Shown here: in pieces, positions 41,390 to 50,105 of the stretch
Position numbering within the stretch: the first letter of the stretch is position 1
Layout of the letters: each line of letters starts with the position of its first letter
Assembly (NCBI RefSeq): GCF_023115445.1
Contig: NZ_JALDUI010000001.1
Location: 124,001-188,000 of the forward strand
From: Streptococcus sp. oral taxon 431
GTDB lineage: Bacteria; Bacillota; Bacilli; Lactobacillales; Streptococcaceae
Reading direction: 5' to 3'
Length of the DNA stretch: 64,000 nucleotides
The notes under the pieces: model-generated
Database searches by the model: none
Told to the model about the DNA's origin: nothing
Seen by the model: the letters and a program-made list of their open reading frames with translations, nothing else
Translations under genes and position numbers: made by a program

Positions 41390-42433
41390 ATGAACTACAT
41401 AGTCATTCCAGCTTATCAACCAGATAATAAACTTATCAAACTCATCGAAAAAATTCACGAAAAGAGTGATTTTCATATCTTAGTCATAGACGACGGCAGT
41501 TCATCAGAGTGCCAAAAAATCTTTGATAAAGCAAAACAATTTGCTACTGTCATTCGTCACCAGGTGAACCAAGGTAAAGGACAGGCTCTAAAAACAGCCT
41601 TTACTTATATCCAAGAACAAAACATTTATGGTACGGTTGTCACAGCAGATGCGGATGGACAGCACAAGGTATGGGATATTTTCCGCACGGCTAATAAAGC
41701 TTCCGAAAATCCAAACAAGCTAATCTTGGGTGTACGTGCCTTTTCTGGAAAAGTTCCCCTTCGTAGCCGTTTTGGTAACAGCTTAACCAAAGCTCTCTTT
41801 AAGCTTCAAACAGGAGTAGGAGTAACAGATACGCAGACAGGTCTTCGTGCTTTTACGACAAACTTGATTCCTTTTATGTTAAAAATAGAAGGCCAACGTT
41901 ATGAATATGAAATGAATATGTTGCTCGAAGCAACAAAAGAATACGAGATTCTAGAAGTGCCTATTGAAACTGTCTATATCAACGATAATGAGGCTTCACA
42001 CTTCCGTCCAATCCAAGACGGGCTCATGATTTATAAAAATATCTTTAAATTTGCCTTATCATCTCTTAGTAGCTTTGTTGTAGACTATGTCGTTTACGCC
42101 CTAGCAATCTTGATTTTGCCGACAGTTCCGGCGAGTCTACGAATCTTTCTAGCAAACGGAGTCGCTCGTGTGACTAGCTCTATTTTCAATTATTCTACAA
42201 ATAAGAAACTAGTCTTTAAAAATGACGATAGTCTTGTGAAAACAGGGATGGGATACTTTGGTCTAGCAGTCGGACTCTTTATCTTAGACACACTACTGAT
42301 TCGTCTCTTCTTTACAGTCTTTGGTATCAACCTTCTAATTGCTAAAGTTATCGTCGGCATCCTTCTCTTCGCTGTTTCTTGGACAGTTCAGAAGAAATTT
42401 ATCTTTAAGGAAAGGACATCAACTGTATTATGA
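41390..42433 (+). CDS. Family 2 glycosyltransferase fused to a GtrA-type membrane domain
   Basis: 347 residues. The N-terminal GT2 domain (about 1-215) has 'VIDDGSS', 'ADADGQHKVWDI' (metal-binding DxD) and 'GLRAFTTNLIPFML', like DPM1/GtrB enzymes that charge a polyprenyl phosphate with sugar. The C-terminal GtrA domain (about 225-340) has four helices and would flip or hand over the lipid-linked sugar. The fusion joins both steps in one protein. I take ATG 41390 (AAAGAGG) over an earlier ATG. It overlaps the next gene by four bases; the three genes up to 43768 form an operon. The sugar and acceptor are unknown. Confidence 0.9.
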   Translation: MNYIVIPAYQPDNKLIKLIEKIHEKSDFHILVIDDGSSSECQKIFDKAKQFATVIRHQVNQGKGQALKTAFTYIQEQNIYGTVVTADADGQHKVWDIFRTANKASENPNKLILGVRAFSGKVPLRSRFGNSLTKALFKLQTGVGVTDTQTGLRAFTTNLIPFMLKIEGQRYEYEMNMLLEATKEYEILEVPIETVYINDNEASHFRPIQDGLMIYKNIFKFALSSLSSFVVDYVVYALAILILPTVPASLRIFLANGVARVTSSIFNYSTNKKLVFKNDDSLVKTGMGYFGLAVGLFILDTLLIRLFFTVFGINLLIAKVIVGILLFAVSWTVQKKFIFKERTSTVL

Positions 42434-43341
42434 AATTTTTAAAGAAACGCTATGCTTACGCCTCAGTTCTTGGCCTACTCTTGACAGGATCCTTTAGTTA
42501 CTCAATGCTAAAGACCTTTGTCCTCGCTGAAACTATCTCGACAGTTGCCACAACTAGCACAAGTTCCAATGCAGCAGCAGCAAGTCAAGCTGCTAAGACA
42601 GCTACTGTCACTGACTCTAGTTATAAAGATGACAATATTTCCGTCAATTTGTCTGAAACGACAGTCAATAATACCCAAGTCTACGTTGCAGATATTACTC
42701 TGAGTTCATCAGATTATCTGAAAACTGCCTTTGCTCAAAATGCTTATGGAACTAACGTAACTGCAAAAACCTCTGTAACCGCAGCTGACAACAATGCCAT
42801 TTTAGCGGTAAATGGGGATTACTATGGTGCTAACTCTACAGGTTATGTTATCCGTAATGGAGTAGTTTATCGTGATACTGTTCGTGAAGATTCTAGTAAT
42901 GGGGACTTAGCTATTTATAAAGACGGCTCTTTCAAGGTCATTTACGAAGATCAAATCTCAGCTGAGCAACTAGTAAATGACGGTGTTGTCAATCTCTTGG
43001 CTTTTGGACCAGCCTTGGTCGAAAATGGTGAAATTGCAGTTGATACCAATACAGAAGTAGGACAAGCAATGGCTTCAAATCCTCGTACAGCTATTGGTAT
43101 TATCGATGAAAACCACTATATCATCGTGGTTTCAGATGGACGTACCTCTGAAAGTGAAGGTCTCTCTCTTTATCAGCTTGCTGAGGTCATGAAATCTTAT
43201 GGAGCAAAAACAGCCTACAACCTTGATGGTGGTGGATCATCTACACTTTACTTCAACGGTCAGGTTATCAATAAACCAACGACTGGAGGAAACAAAATTT
43301 CAGAAAGGGCGGTGAGTGATATTGTCTACATCGGTTACTAA
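42430..43341 (+). CDS. Phosphodiester glycosidase (NAGPA domain) surface protein
   Basis: 303 residues. An N-terminal signal anchor (about 10-33) is followed by a Ser/Thr/Ala-rich linker and a NAGPA domain from about residue 75, with 'AVNGDYYG', 'GFGPALV'-like 'LLAFGPALVENGEI', 'NPRTAIGI' and 'NLDGGGSSTLYFNG'. These enzymes cleave sugar-1-phosphodiesters and in Firmicutes act outside the membrane on exopolysaccharide or teichoic-type polymers. Position after the GT2-GtrA enzyme suggests that this sugar ends up on a phosphodiester-linked polymer. Overlaps genes on both sides. Confidence 0.9.
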   Translation: MKFLKKRYAYASVLGLLLTGSFSYSMLKTFVLAETISTVATTSTSSNAAAASQAAKTATVTDSSYKDDNISVNLSETTVNNTQVYVADITLSSSDYLKTAFAQNAYGTNVTAKTSVTAADNNAILAVNGDYYGANSTGYVIRNGVVYRDTVREDSSNGDLAIYKDGSFKVIYEDQISAEQLVNDGVVNLLAFGPALVENGEIAVDTNTEVGQAMASNPRTAIGIIDENHYIIVVSDGRTSESEGLSLYQLAEVMKSYGAKTAYNLDGGGSSTLYFNGQVINKPTTGGNKISERAVSDIVYIGY

Positions 43342-43768
43342 TCTTGGCAAAAAACGTTTTAAGAAAACAGTCATTTCTTACACACTAATCACTATTTTCT
43401 TCTTTGCATTTTCTAGAATTTACGAAGCATTCAGCTTTGGAGAAACTTCTGTTCATATGCACTATCTATTTACTGCACCTCTTGTAGGGGGGATTCTACT
43501 AGCAATCTTTCTCAAGGTTCTCCCTCATTTCTCTCGTATTAGTCTAAATCTATGGAATTCGGCAGTAGCGATTATTACAGCGGGTACACTTTTCCGTGGT
43601 ATTGTCAACCTTTCAGGACGCTCAACAACCTTGGATGCACCCTACTGGTATGTTGGGATTGGGTTTGGAATACTAGCGATCTTCACTATTTTCATCAATC
43701 CAAACCTTTGGAATAATTCTGCTAAAGCAACAAAAACAAATCGCAAAGAAGTCTATAGTCAGGTATAA
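43322..43768 (+). CDS. Four-helix membrane protein, unknown
   Basis: 148 residues from a TTG start at 43322, chosen because GGTGAG lies six bases before it; a GTG at 43316 is also in frame. About four hydrophobic helices (residues 17-34, 42-60, 75-93, 105-125) with basic ends and no known motif. The start lies inside the preceding phosphodiester glycosidase gene, so it is translationally coupled and probably works with it and the glycosyltransferase in surface polymer decoration. Not otherwise recognised. Confidence 0.75.
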   Translation: MSTSVTNLGKKRFKKTVISYTLITIFFFAFSRIYEAFSFGETSVHMHYLFTAPLVGGILLAIFLKVLPHFSRISLNLWNSAVAIITAGTLFRGIVNLSGRSTTLDAPYWYVGIGFGILAIFTIFINPNLWNNSAKATKTNRKEVYSQV

Positions 43769-43775
43769 TGTTATA

Positions 43776-43814
43776 AAAAAGTAGTCGTTCAGCTGATGTT
43801 CGACTACTTTTTAT
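43776..43814 (+). terminator. Terminator of the glycosyltransferase operon
   Basis: AAAAAGTAGTCG (43776-43787) pairs with CGACTACTTTTT (43801-43812), then ATT. Confidence 0.88.
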
Positions 43815-43898
43815 TGACTTTTATTTCTCAAATATTGTAGAAATATTACAAGTTCTTTTCTTCTGAAAGATACTACTTTTATATTTAACAGAATATTG

Positions 43899-43904
43899 TA
43901 TAAT
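43899..43904 (+). promoter_or_regulatory. Putative lytB -10 element
   Basis: TATAAT at 43899-43904 preceded by TTG; no clear -35. It leaves a leader of about 70 bases before the lytB ATG. Confidence 0.5.
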
Positions 43905-43982
43905 ATAGTGGATAAATACTGTTTTTTACACAATATATAGAAGCATCAAATACAATATCTAGATATTTGTTAGGAGAAAAGA

Positions 43983-45995
43983 ATGAAAAAAATATTGCTG
44001 GCAAGTACGGTTGCCCTCTCTATGGCAGGTTTTGCAAAAACAACCGTCTATGCCGAGGATTCTCAAGCTACCAATAATATTCAATCATCAGAAAGAGCTT
44101 CTTCGAATACAGTAAGCAATGAGAAGAAAAAACAAAGCGAAGCTGAAAAAGCAACCTCTAAAACTCCTGATACCCAGGAACAATCTTCAAAAGAAGCAAT
44201 AGTAGAGGTAGTTAACAAAGAAGGTTGGCAAAAAGAAAATAACCAATGGCGTTATTATGAAAATAATCAGCCTGTTTCAAATTGGAAAAAAATAGCAGGA
44301 GTCTGGTACTATTTCAATCAAGATGGCATCATGCTTAGTAATATTATCTTTAATGATTACCTATTGAATAGTAGTGGTGCTATGGCAGAATCTTCTTGGG
44401 TAAAAATTGCTGATAAATGGTACTATGCCAATGAAGATGGGAAAGTTACTCGTAATAATTGGAAAAAGATAGCTGGTGTTTGGTATCGATTTGATGAATC
44501 TGGCACAATGTTAAGCAATACTATTTATAATGATTATCTTCTCAAGACTAGTGGTGCTATGGCAGAAAATTCTTGGGTAAAAATTGCTGATAAATGGTAC
44601 TATGCCAATGAAGATGGGAAAGTTACTCGTAATAGTTGGAAAAAGATAGCTGGTGTTTGGTACCGATTTGATGAATCTGGCACAATGTTAAGCAATACTA
44701 TTTATAATGATTATCTTCTCAAAAGTAGTGGTGCTATGGTGGAAAATTCCTGGTTAAAACTTGAGGATAAGTGGTATTATGCTACAGAATCAGGAAAAAT
44801 TATTCGCGACAAGTGGGAAAAAATCAGCGGTACATGGTACTATTTTAATAAAGATGGTGACATGCTAAATAGCCAATGGAAATCTAAATACTATCTAAAA
44901 GATAGTGGTGCTATGGCTGAGAGTGAATGGATCTTTGATAAGAAATATAATAGCTGGTTCTACCTCAAGTCGGACGGCACCTATGCTGAAAATCAATGGC
45001 AGGGTGCTTACTATCTAAAATCTGGTGGCTATATGGCTAAGAATGAATGGATTTTTGATAAGAACTATGATGCTTGGTATTACCTCAAAGAGGATGGGGT
45101 ATATGTAACAGGGACTTTCAAAATCAAAGGTAAAGACTATTCATTCCAAAGAAATGGAAAATGGATTTCTGATCCATCATCCTATTATAAAGTAACACCA
45201 ATTACAGCTTATGTATACAGTGCTTCTGGTGATAGACTCAGCTATATCTCACAAGGTAGCATTGTTTCGGTTACTGGGGCTGAAGTTCAAGGTGGTCGAC
45301 TTCCAGTCAAAATATCAGGACTTTCAGGATATATGAACAAGAGTGATCTAGTAGCGGTCAGCTCAGATAGTGAATTCATTCCTCACTATACTACGGATGG
45401 TCGTTATCTTTACCATGAGTTGTCACCTTACGCAAGTATTCGAGTTGCACCACATAGTTCATCAATGACTATTGGTAAAAAGTATTATTCAGCTGATGGT
45501 ATTAACTTTGAAAACTTTACAGTTAAAAATCCTTTCTTATTTAGAGATTTAAGAAAACCAAGCAATTACACGGCTGAGGAATTAGATAAAGTCTATTCTC
45601 TTATGAATATCAAGGGAAGTCGTCTGGCAGGTAAGGGGGCAATCTTTAAAGAAGCTGAAGAACGCTATCAGATCAACGCTCTCTATCTAATCGCCCATAG
45701 TGCCCTTGAAAGTTCATGGGGACGTAGCCAAATTGCTAAGGATAAAAATAATTTCTTCGGTATCGCAGCTTACGATACAACACCATATGATTCAGCTAAA
45801 AGCTTCGACGATGTTGACAAGGGTATCTTAGGTGCAGCTAAGTGGATTCGCGAAAATTACATCGATAATGGCAGAACATACCTAGGAAATAAATCATCAG
45901 GTATGAATGTTCTTTATGCTTCAGATCCATACTGGGGAGAAAAAATTGCAAGTATCATGATGAGAATCAATAGTCAGCTAGGTGAAAAAGATTAA
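43983..45995 (+). CDS. lytB: Choline-binding endo-beta-N-acetylglucosaminidase LytB
   Basis: This 670-residue wall hydrolase separates daughter cells. A signal peptide (cleavage likely after 'TTVYA', about residue 24) and a Lys/Glu/Ser-rich linker precede choline-binding repeats (about 78-395, 'GVWYYFNQDGIML', 'DKWYYANEDGK'). An SH3b/WW-like part follows and then the GH73 domain (about 535-670), with catalytic Glu576 in 'LIAHSALESSWGRS'. Two 59-residue choline-binding units (138-196 and 197-255) are almost identical in DNA. Overall layout matches pneumococcal LytB. It implies a choline-decorated teichoic acid, as in the mitis group. Hairpin terminator at 46004. Confidence 0.96.
   Translation: MKKILLASTVALSMAGFAKTTVYAEDSQATNNIQSSERASSNTVSNEKKKQSEAEKATSKTPDTQEQSSKEAIVEVVNKEGWQKENNQWRYYENNQPVSNWKKIAGVWYYFNQDGIMLSNIIFNDYLLNSSGAMAESSWVKIADKWYYANEDGKVTRNNWKKIAGVWYRFDESGTMLSNTIYNDYLLKTSGAMAENSWVKIADKWYYANEDGKVTRNSWKKIAGVWYRFDESGTMLSNTIYNDYLLKSSGAMVENSWLKLEDKWYYATESGKIIRDKWEKISGTWYYFNKDGDMLNSQWKSKYYLKDSGAMAESEWIFDKKYNSWFYLKSDGTYAENQWQGAYYLKSGGYMAKNEWIFDKNYDAWYYLKEDGVYVTGTFKIKGKDYSFQRNGKWISDPSSYYKVTPITAYVYSASGDRLSYISQGSIVSVTGAEVQGGRLPVKISGLSGYMNKSDLVAVSSDSEFIPHYTTDGRYLYHELSPYASIRVAPHSSSMTIGKKYYSADGINFENFTVKNPFLFRDLRKPSNYTAEELDKVYSLMNIKGSRLAGKGAIFKEAEERYQINALYLIAHSALESSWGRSQIAKDKNNFFGIAAYDTTPYDSAKSFDDVDKGILGAAKWIRENYIDNGRTYLGNKSSGMNVLYASDPYWGEKIASIMMRINSQLGEKD
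44394..44747 (+). repeat. Tandem 177-bp duplication in the lytB choline-binding region
   Basis: Units 44394-44570 and 44571-44747 differ at only a few bases; each codes 59 residues from SWVKIADKWYYANEDGK to GAMAEN/GAMVEN. Confidence 0.9.
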
Positions 45996-46003
45996 AAATC
46001 ATT

Positions 46004-46041
46004 AAAATCGATAACGACTGCAAAGTGGTTATCGATTTTGC
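46004..46041 (+). terminator. lytB terminator
   Basis: AAAATCGATAAC (46004-46015) pairs with GTTATCGATTTT (46028-46039). Confidence 0.85.
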
Positions 46042-46062
46042 TTATCAAGAGAAACTTGAGAA

Positions 46063-46403
46063 ATGAACTTTATGAAACAGAATATTGAGAATATAAATAA
46101 AAGAGGAATTGATTTACGTGACTTAGGGATTGATGCATACGCTTATGATTATTCAGTAATCCCAGACTTACTTGATAATCTCAAAGCCAATAATCAAATT
46201 ATACTAGGTGGGGATGTCTTTTGCTACAAGAATGGCCAACTGACACATACTTATGATAATTGGTATTACGAGAAACAAGATCCAACTATTGATATCTGGA
46301 AATCCCTTTTCCAAACATAAAGTTTATTAGCAACTATGTAAAAAATCATGGTGAACACTATTATTTTTCAATCGTTTTAGACGATGACGATTTTCATTTG
46401 TGA
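46063..46403 (+). pseudogene. Imm40-like immunity gene, frameshifted
   Basis: The frame from 46063 gives 85 residues ('GIDLRDLGIDAYAYDYS', 'IILGGDVFCYKNGQLTHTYD', 'NWYYEKQDP') that I recognise as the Imm40 family of polymorphic-toxin immunity proteins. It stops at TAA 46318-46320. The other frame continues without a stop from before that point as 'KFISNYVKNHGEHYYFSIVL' then DDDDFHL to TGA 46401-46403, which looks like the family's natural C-terminus. So a small indel near 46300-46318 seems to have broken the gene. No toxin gene is nearby. It could also be a truncated but working protein. Confidence 0.65.
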
Positions 46404-46465
46404 CTGATTTACTTAGAAAACATTTTACAATCGGCATTGAATCAAGCGTCAAATACGAGAAATCA

Positions 46466-46474
46466 TGTTATAAT
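46466..46474 (+). promoter_or_regulatory. rbgA promoter (extended -10)
   Basis: TGTTATAAT at 46466-46474. The leader of about 90 bases can form a stem GGATTTGTAT/ATATAAATCC (46502-46511 with 46537-46546) just before the ribosome binding site. Confidence 0.6.
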
Positions 46475-46570
46475 AAAAGATAGTGATTTATTTTAGAAAA
46501 AGGATTTGTATTTAATTTTTGAAACTGGAAAAATAGATATAAATCCAATAAGAGAAAGGAATTTTACAGA

Positions 46571-47422
46571 ATGGCAACTATTCAATGGTTTCCTGGACAC
46601 ATGTCTAAGGCGCGTCGTCAGGTTCAGGAAAATTTAAAATTTGTTGATTTTGTGACTATTTTGGTAGATGCACGTTTGCCCTTGTCTAGTCAAAATCCGA
46701 TGCTAACTAAAATTGTAGGAGATAAACCAAGACTATTGATTTTGAACAAGGCAGACCTAGCAGACCCAGCATTAACAAAAGAATGGCGTCAGCACTTTGA
46801 ATCCCAAGGAATTCAAACACTGGCCATTAATTCTAAAGAACAAATTACTGTAAAAGTCGTAACGGATGCTGCTAAGAAGCTCATGGCAGATAAGATTGCT
46901 CGTCAAAAGGAACGTGGAATTCAAATTGAAACCTTACGCACCATGATTATCGGGATTCCAAACGCTGGTAAATCAACGCTGATGAACCGTTTGGCTGGTA
47001 AGAAAATTGCTGTAGTTGGTAACAAGCCAGGTGTGACAAAAGGCCAACAATGGCTTAAAACCAATAAGGACCTTGAAATCTTGGACACCCCAGGGATTCT
47101 CTGGCCAAAATTCGAAGATGAAACGGTCGCCCTTAAACTCGCATTGACTGGAGCTATCAAAGATCAGTTGCTTCCAATGGATGAAGTGACGATTTTTGGA
47201 CTCAACTACTTTAAAACCCATTATCCCGATAAGCTTCAAGAACGTTTCAAACAAATGAATCTGGATGATGAAGCTCCAGAAATTATCATGGATATGACGC
47301 GTATCCTTGGTTTCCGTGATGATTACGATCGATTTTACAACCTCTTTGTCAAGGAAGTTCGTGATGGAAAACTAGGCAACTATACATTAGATACATTGGA
47401 AGACCTCAATGGCAACGATTAA
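46571..47422 (+). CDS. rbgA: Ribosome biogenesis GTPase YlqF/RbgA
   Basis: This 283-residue GTPase with circularly permuted G motifs is needed for 50S maturation. The order is G4 'LNKADLADP' (about residue 59), then G1 'GIPNAGKST' (about 128), then G3 'LDTPG' (about 173), preceded by '[12 protein letters not shown]' at the N-terminus. GAGAAAGGA precedes the ATG. Its end overlaps the rnhB start by 14 bases. Confidence 0.96.
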   Translation: MATIQWFPGHMSKARRQVQENLKFVDFVTILVDARLPLSSQNPMLTKIVGDKPRLLILNKADLADPALTKEWRQHFESQGIQTLAINSKEQITVKVVTDAAKKLMADKIARQKERGIQIETLRTMIIGIPNAGKSTLMNRLAGKKIAVVGNKPGVTKGQQWLKTNKDLEILDTPGILWPKFEDETVALKLALTGAIKDQLLPMDEVTIFGLNYFKTHYPDKLQERFKQMNLDDEAPEIIMDMTRILGFRDDYDRFYNLFVKEVRDGKLGNYTLDTLEDLNGND

Positions 47423-48188
47423 AGAAATAAGAGAAGCATTAGCAAAGATAACTGAACTTGAAAGTCCCTTGTTCAAGGAATTTGAAAAAGATTCTCGTTC
47501 AGGTGTCCAAAAAGAAATTCAAAAGCGGAAAAAAGCCCTTCAATCTGACATTGATGAAAATCTCCGCTTAGAGGCTATGCTTAGCTATGAAAAAGAGCTT
47601 TACGAGAATGGAATAAGCTTCATTGCTGGAGTTGATGAAGTTGGTAGAGGTCCCTTAGCTGGTCCTGTTGTTGCTGCAGCAGTCATTCTGCCCAAAAATT
47701 GTAAAATAAAAGGCTTGAATGACAGTAAAAAGATTCCCAAGAAAAAACATGAAGAGATTTTTCAGGCTGTCAAAGATAATGCCCTAGCAATCGGTATTGG
47801 GATTATGGACAATCAAGTCATTGATCAAGTCAATATCTACGAAGCGACGAAACTAGCCATGAAAGAAGCTATTTATCAGCTTGAGCCTCAACCAGAGCAC
47901 CTCTTGATTGATGCTATGAAGTTGGATTTGCCGATTTCTCAGACATCCATCATCAAAGGAGATGCCAACTCCTTATCTATTGCAGCAGCATCGATTATAG
48001 CTAAAGTTACCAGAGATAAGATCATGGCTAACTATGACCAAGAATTTCCAGGCTATGATTTTGCTCAAAATGCTGGCTATGGAACTGCTAAGCATCTAGA
48101 AGGAATTGAAAAACACGGTGTCACACCTATTCATCGCACCAGTTTTGAACCGATTAAAACGATCGTTTCAGAAACTAGTAAAAGATAA
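47409..48188 (+). CDS. rnhB: Ribonuclease HII
   Basis: This 259-residue enzyme cuts RNA in RNA-DNA hybrids and removes misincorporated ribonucleotides. An N-terminal helical extension (about 1-70) precedes the catalytic core: '[20 protein letters not shown]' holds Asp and Glu, '[11 protein letters not shown]' the third Asp and '[21 protein letters not shown]' the last, given in part. Coupled to rbgA by overlap. Confidence 0.96.
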   Translation: MATIKEIREALAKITELESPLFKEFEKDSRSGVQKEIQKRKKALQSDIDENLRLEAMLSYEKELYENGISFIAGVDEVGRGPLAGPVVAAAVILPKNCKIKGLNDSKKIPKKKHEEIFQAVKDNALAIGIGIMDNQVIDQVNIYEATKLAMKEAIYQLEPQPEHLLIDAMKLDLPISQTSIIKGDANSLSIAAASIIAKVTRDKIMANYDQEFPGYDFAQNAGYGTAKHLEGIEKHGVTPIHRTSFEPIKTIVSETSKR

Positions 48189-48203
48189 TTAAAGGAGAGA
48201 ATT

Positions 48204-49754
48204 ATGGGGGAACAGTCGGAAATACTCAGCTCCAAGAAAGAATTTGCCTTCGCATCCAGTACGATCTTAGCTCAAGTAGGGCGAGGTATTATTGTCGGAT
48301 TAGTCGTAGGAATTATTGTAGGATCATTTCGATTTTTGATCGAAAAAGGCTTTCATATCGTTCAAGGATTTTATCAAGACCAAGAGAATCTGATACGGAA
48401 TCTATTGATTATTTTATTGTTTTATATCCTCATTTGGTTACTTAGTGCCAAATTAACACGTTCAGAAAAAGATATCAAAGGTTCTGGTATTCCTCAAGTT
48501 GAAGCGGAGTTAAAAGGTCTCATGTCTCTCAACTGGTGGAGTGTCCTCTGGAAGAAATACATTCTAGGTATCTTGGCCATTGCGAGTGGGCTCATGCTCG
48601 GTCGTGAAGGTCCCAGTATTCAGCTAGGTGCCGTTGGAGGAAAAGGAATTGCTAAATGGCTCAAGTCTAGCCCTGTTGAGGAGCGTTCTTTGATTGCTAG
48701 CGGAGCTGCTGCTGGACTTGCTGCAGCCTTTAATGCACCGATTGCGGGGTTATTATTTGTAGTAGAAGAAGTCTATCACCATTTTTCACGATTCTTCTGG
48801 GTTTCTACCTTGGCAGCCAGTCTGGTAGCAAACTTCGTCTCTCTTCTCATCTTCGGCTTAACACCTGTTTTGGATATGCCGGATGATATCCCTCTTATGA
48901 GTCTTAGTCAATATTGGATTTATCTGGTGATGGGAATTTTTCTTGGGCTCTCAGGTTTTCTTTATGAAAAAACCGTTCTGAATGTCGGAAAAGTTTATGA
49001 TTGGATTGGCCAAAAGGTTCATATTGATAAAGCTTATCATCCGATTTTTGCTTTTATCCTGATTATTCCAGTTGGAATATTTCTACCTCAAATACTTGGT
49101 GGAGGCAATCAGGTTGTCTTATCCTTAACAGAACAAGATTATAGCTTCCAAATTCTCTTACTTTACTTTATCATTCGCTTTATCTGGAGCATGATTAGTT
49201 ACGGAAGTGGACTGCCAGGAGGTATTTTCTTACCTATTTTAGCTTTAGGTTCTTTACTTGGTGCCCTAGTAGGTGTTATTTGTGTCAATCTTGGACTTAT
49301 TAGTCAGCAGCAATTTCCTATCTTTGTTATCCTTGGAATGAGTGGTTATTTTGGGGCTATCTCAAAAGCACCTTTGACAGCTATGATACTTGTGACAGAA
49401 ATGGTTGGTGACATCCGCAATCTCATGCCTTTAGGTATGGTGACACTAGTTGCCTACATCGTCATGGATTTGCTCAAAGGGGCACCTGTCTATGAAGCCA
49501 TGTTGGAGAAAATGCTACCTGAATCAGCAACTGATGATGGAGAAGTTACTCTAATAGAAATCCCAGTATCAGATAAAATAGCTGGTAAACAAGTACACGA
49601 ACTCAATTTACCACACAATGTGCTTATCACAACCCAAGTACATAATGGTAAAAGTAAAACAGTTAATGGATCTACAAGAATGTATCTAGGTGATATGATT
49701 CATCTCGTGATTCCAAAAAGTGAAATTGGAAAAGTAAAAGATTTGCTATTATAG
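48204..49754 (+). CDS. ClC-type chloride channel/antiporter with TrkA-C domain
   Basis: 516 residues. The ClC core (about 25-425) carries the anion-selectivity motifs 'GSGIPQVE', 'GREGPSIQLG' with the gating Glu, and 'GSGLPGGIFLP'. A cytosolic TrkA-C-like domain (about 445-516) may bind a regulatory ligand. Whether it moves Cl-/H+ or fluoride cannot be settled here; the motifs fit the Cl-/H+ group. Follows rnhB after 15 bases with AAAGGAGAG, in the same operon. Confidence 0.92.
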   Translation: MGEQSEILSSKKEFAFASSTILAQVGRGIIVGLVVGIIVGSFRFLIEKGFHIVQGFYQDQENLIRNLLIILLFYILIWLLSAKLTRSEKDIKGSGIPQVEAELKGLMSLNWWSVLWKKYILGILAIASGLMLGREGPSIQLGAVGGKGIAKWLKSSPVEERSLIASGAAAGLAAAFNAPIAGLLFVVEEVYHHFSRFFWVSTLAASLVANFVSLLIFGLTPVLDMPDDIPLMSLSQYWIYLVMGIFLGLSGFLYEKTVLNVGKVYDWIGQKVHIDKAYHPIFAFILIIPVGIFLPQILGGGNQVVLSLTEQDYSFQILLLYFIIRFIWSMISYGSGLPGGIFLPILALGSLLGALVGVICVNLGLISQQQFPIFVILGMSGYFGAISKAPLTAMILVTEMVGDIRNLMPLGMVTLVAYIVMDLLKGAPVYEAMLEKMLPESATDDGEVTLIEIPVSDKIAGKQVHELNLPHNVLITTQVHNGKSKTVNGSTRMYLGDMIHLVIPKSEIGKVKDLLL

Positions 49755-49855
49755 AAGCCTTTGTTTACATAATTTATCTTACGTAACTCAATAATTAAAT
49801 AAAAAGATTTTGCAGTTAAATTTATAGATTCTAAGAAATTGAAATGATTTTAAAC

Positions 49856-49891
49856 AAAACTCGGTCTCTAGATGATGAGATCGAGTTTTTA
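49856..49891 (+). terminator. Terminator after the ClC gene
   Basis: AAAACTCGGTCTC (49856-49868) pairs with GAGATCGAGTTTT (49877-49889, one G-U), T tail. Confidence 0.85.
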
Positions 49892-50024
49892 TATTATATT
49901 CGAATAGACTGAAGAAGATTAGAAATTTTAAAACTATAAGTTCAATGAAGCAATGAATTACCAAATTTTAAGCGGTTTTTCCATTATATAGCTTACTAAG
50001 ACAATCCTATATGTCCCCTACAAC

Positions 50025-50055
50025 ATCTTTCCGAAAAACTATAATTTTCTTGAAA
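50025..50055. other. difSL chromosome-dimer resolution site
   Basis: The 31 bases beginning ATCTTTCCGAAAAAC and ending TTTTCTTGAAA match, at nearly every position, the streptococcal/lactococcal difSL site as I remember it. It lies 50 bases upstream of xerS, the known arrangement for this single-recombinase system. XerS pairs two copies here to resolve chromosome dimers at division. The 351-base stretch 49755-50105 holds otherwise only a terminator and the xerS promoter. Confidence 0.85.
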
Positions 50056-50078
50056 AATATAACTAGCTATGCTATACT
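50050..50078 (+). promoter_or_regulatory. xerS promoter overlapping difSL
   Basis: TTGAAA (50050-50055), 17-base spacer, TATACT (50073-50078) with TGC extension. The -35 is the last six bases of the dif site. Confidence 0.75.
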
Positions 50079-50105
50079 ACTAGTATAGAATATTTGGAGA
50101 AAAAC

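Noticed and set aside
43899-43982. Competence-type combox before lytB
   Set aside because: No match to the known cin-box was seen; only a -10 element is supported.
44203-45180. CRISPR-like or tandem repeat array
   Set aside because: The repeats are in frame within lytB and encode choline-binding modules.
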